This document shows positions 7,145-7,613 of a DNA stretch of 7,613 nt, in pieces (the first letter of the stretch is position 1; each line of letters begins with the position of its first letter). Under the pieces are notes generated by a model that saw only the letters and a list, made by a program, of their open reading frames with translations, did not search any database and was not told the DNA's origin. This DNA is from an uncultured Eubacteriales bacterium (GTDB taxonomy: Bacteria; Bacillota_A; Clostridia; Oscillospirales; CAG-272): positions 1-7,613 of the forward strand of contig USTB01000033.1 of NCBI GenBank assembly GCA_900557635.1, read 5' to 3'. A program made the translations under genes and the position numbers.

Positions 7145-7553
7145 TTTGGGCGATGCCCGCACCGGCTTTGCCGTCAGCGATCCGTCCGGCTTTCTGGCAT
7201 CGGGCATCGGCACGGTTTCCGGTCTGAATGAATATGAGCTGATCCAAAAAACAAAGGAATACGCCGCACAGTACGGTGTCGGCACCGTTGTGGTCGGCGT
7301 TCCTGTCAATATGGACGGGAGCTTCGGTCCGAGAGCGGAGCACGCCATGCAATTCGTACGCGCACTCGTCGAAAAATCCGATTTACAGGTCGTAACGCGG
7401 GACGAACGACTTTCAACCGTCCAAGCATCCCGCTATCTCAACGCCACAGACACCCGCGGCAAAAAGCGCAAGGGCGTGATCGACCCCCTTTCCGCGCAGA
7501 TCATTTTACAGGACTATCTGGACGCTAAGCGTCACCAAAACAGCGGCTCCTGA
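7122..7553 (+). CDS. ruvX: Holliday junction resolvase-like protein RuvX/YqgF (pre-16S rRNA nuclease)
   Basis: A 143-residue RNase H-fold nuclease. In E. coli YqgF takes part in 5' maturation of 16S rRNA; the Holliday-junction role is by structural similarity to RuvC. Signature blocks are in order: YLGIDLGDARTGFAVSD at 4-20 with D8, VVVGVPVNMDGS at 56-67, TRDERLSTVQA at 92-102 with D94/E95, and IDPLSAQIILQDYLD at 120-134 with D121. The acidic catalytic set is complete and length is typical (about 135-150). It overlaps the hydrolase end by 23 bases, implying translation from the same message. It is the last gene of the rightward unit in view. The 60 bases after it contain a weak inverted repeat but no clear gene or terminator. 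Confidence 0.93.
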   Translation: MERYLGIDLGDARTGFAVSDPSGFLASGIGTVSGLNEYELIQKTKEYAAQYGVGTVVVGVPVNMDGSFGPRAEHAMQFVRALVEKSDLQVVTRDERLSTVQASRYLNATDTRGKKRKGVIDPLSAQIILQDYLDAKRHQNSGS

Positions 7554-7585
7554 TCGGTCGCAGTTGTCTCATGCCTTCTGTTTTC

Positions 7586-7603
7586 GGGGTTTGTGCAAAC
7601 CTC
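7586..7603 (+). repeat. Weak inverted repeat downstream of ruvX
   Basis: GGGGTTT and AAACCTC can pair as a 7-base stem (one G-U pair) around the loop GTGC. No T-run follows on the plus strand, so it is not a standard intrinsic terminator. It could equally lie inside a gene that starts near the right edge. Confidence 0.2.
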
Positions 7604-7613
7604 GCGCCCCGCG

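Noticed and set aside
7571..7613. Possible next gene starting at ATG 7571 and running off the right edge
   Set aside because: The frame is open for 14 codons only, has no ribosome site upstream, and the product start is not recognisable.

Overview
The window is ordinary chromosomal DNA of a fairly GC-rich bacterium, most likely a Clostridia-type Bacillota, possibly a gut lineage. This is an inference from several signs: strong AAGGAG-type ribosome binding sites, Gram-positive TGTG-extended -10 promoters, a ThiN-type thiamine pyrophosphokinase, and the gene families present. There are nine protein genes and no RNA gene, mobile element, CRISPR array or prophage signal. Coding density is very high. 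The only gap above 100 bases is the divergent intergenic region 4216-4381.

The left half (1-4215) is read leftwards. From the divergent promoter it runs: a small lipoprotein, a NifS/IscS-like cysteine desulfurase whose start overlaps the lipoprotein end, then three sugar genes 51-64 bases apart. These are a PfkB-family sugar kinase, a D-lyxose/D-mannose-type ketol-isomerase (cupin) and a class II ketose-bisphosphate aldolase cut by the left edge. Isomerase, kinase and aldolase in tandem read as a complete short route: aldose to ketose, ketose to ketose phosphate, then cleavage to triose phosphate plus an aldehyde. The substrates cannot be fixed from sequence. No transporter or regulator is in view, but the operon may continue past the edge.

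The right half (4382-7553) is read rightwards: thiamine pyrophosphokinase (thiN), ribokinase (rbsK), an alpha/beta hydrolase of the monoacylglycerol-lipase/serine aminopeptidase S33 type, and ruvX/yqgF. The last two overlap by 23 bases. thiN and rbsK each have their own candidate promoter, both with the same TGTGA-extended -10 element. The rbsK promoter is followed by a perfect 6+1+6 palindrome over the expected transcription start, a good candidate operator. The last 60 bases hold no convincing gene.

Nothing here is clearly a new defence or mobile system. The points most worth a second look are the three-gene sugar module with its atypical aldolase signature, and the palindrome at the rbsK promoter.
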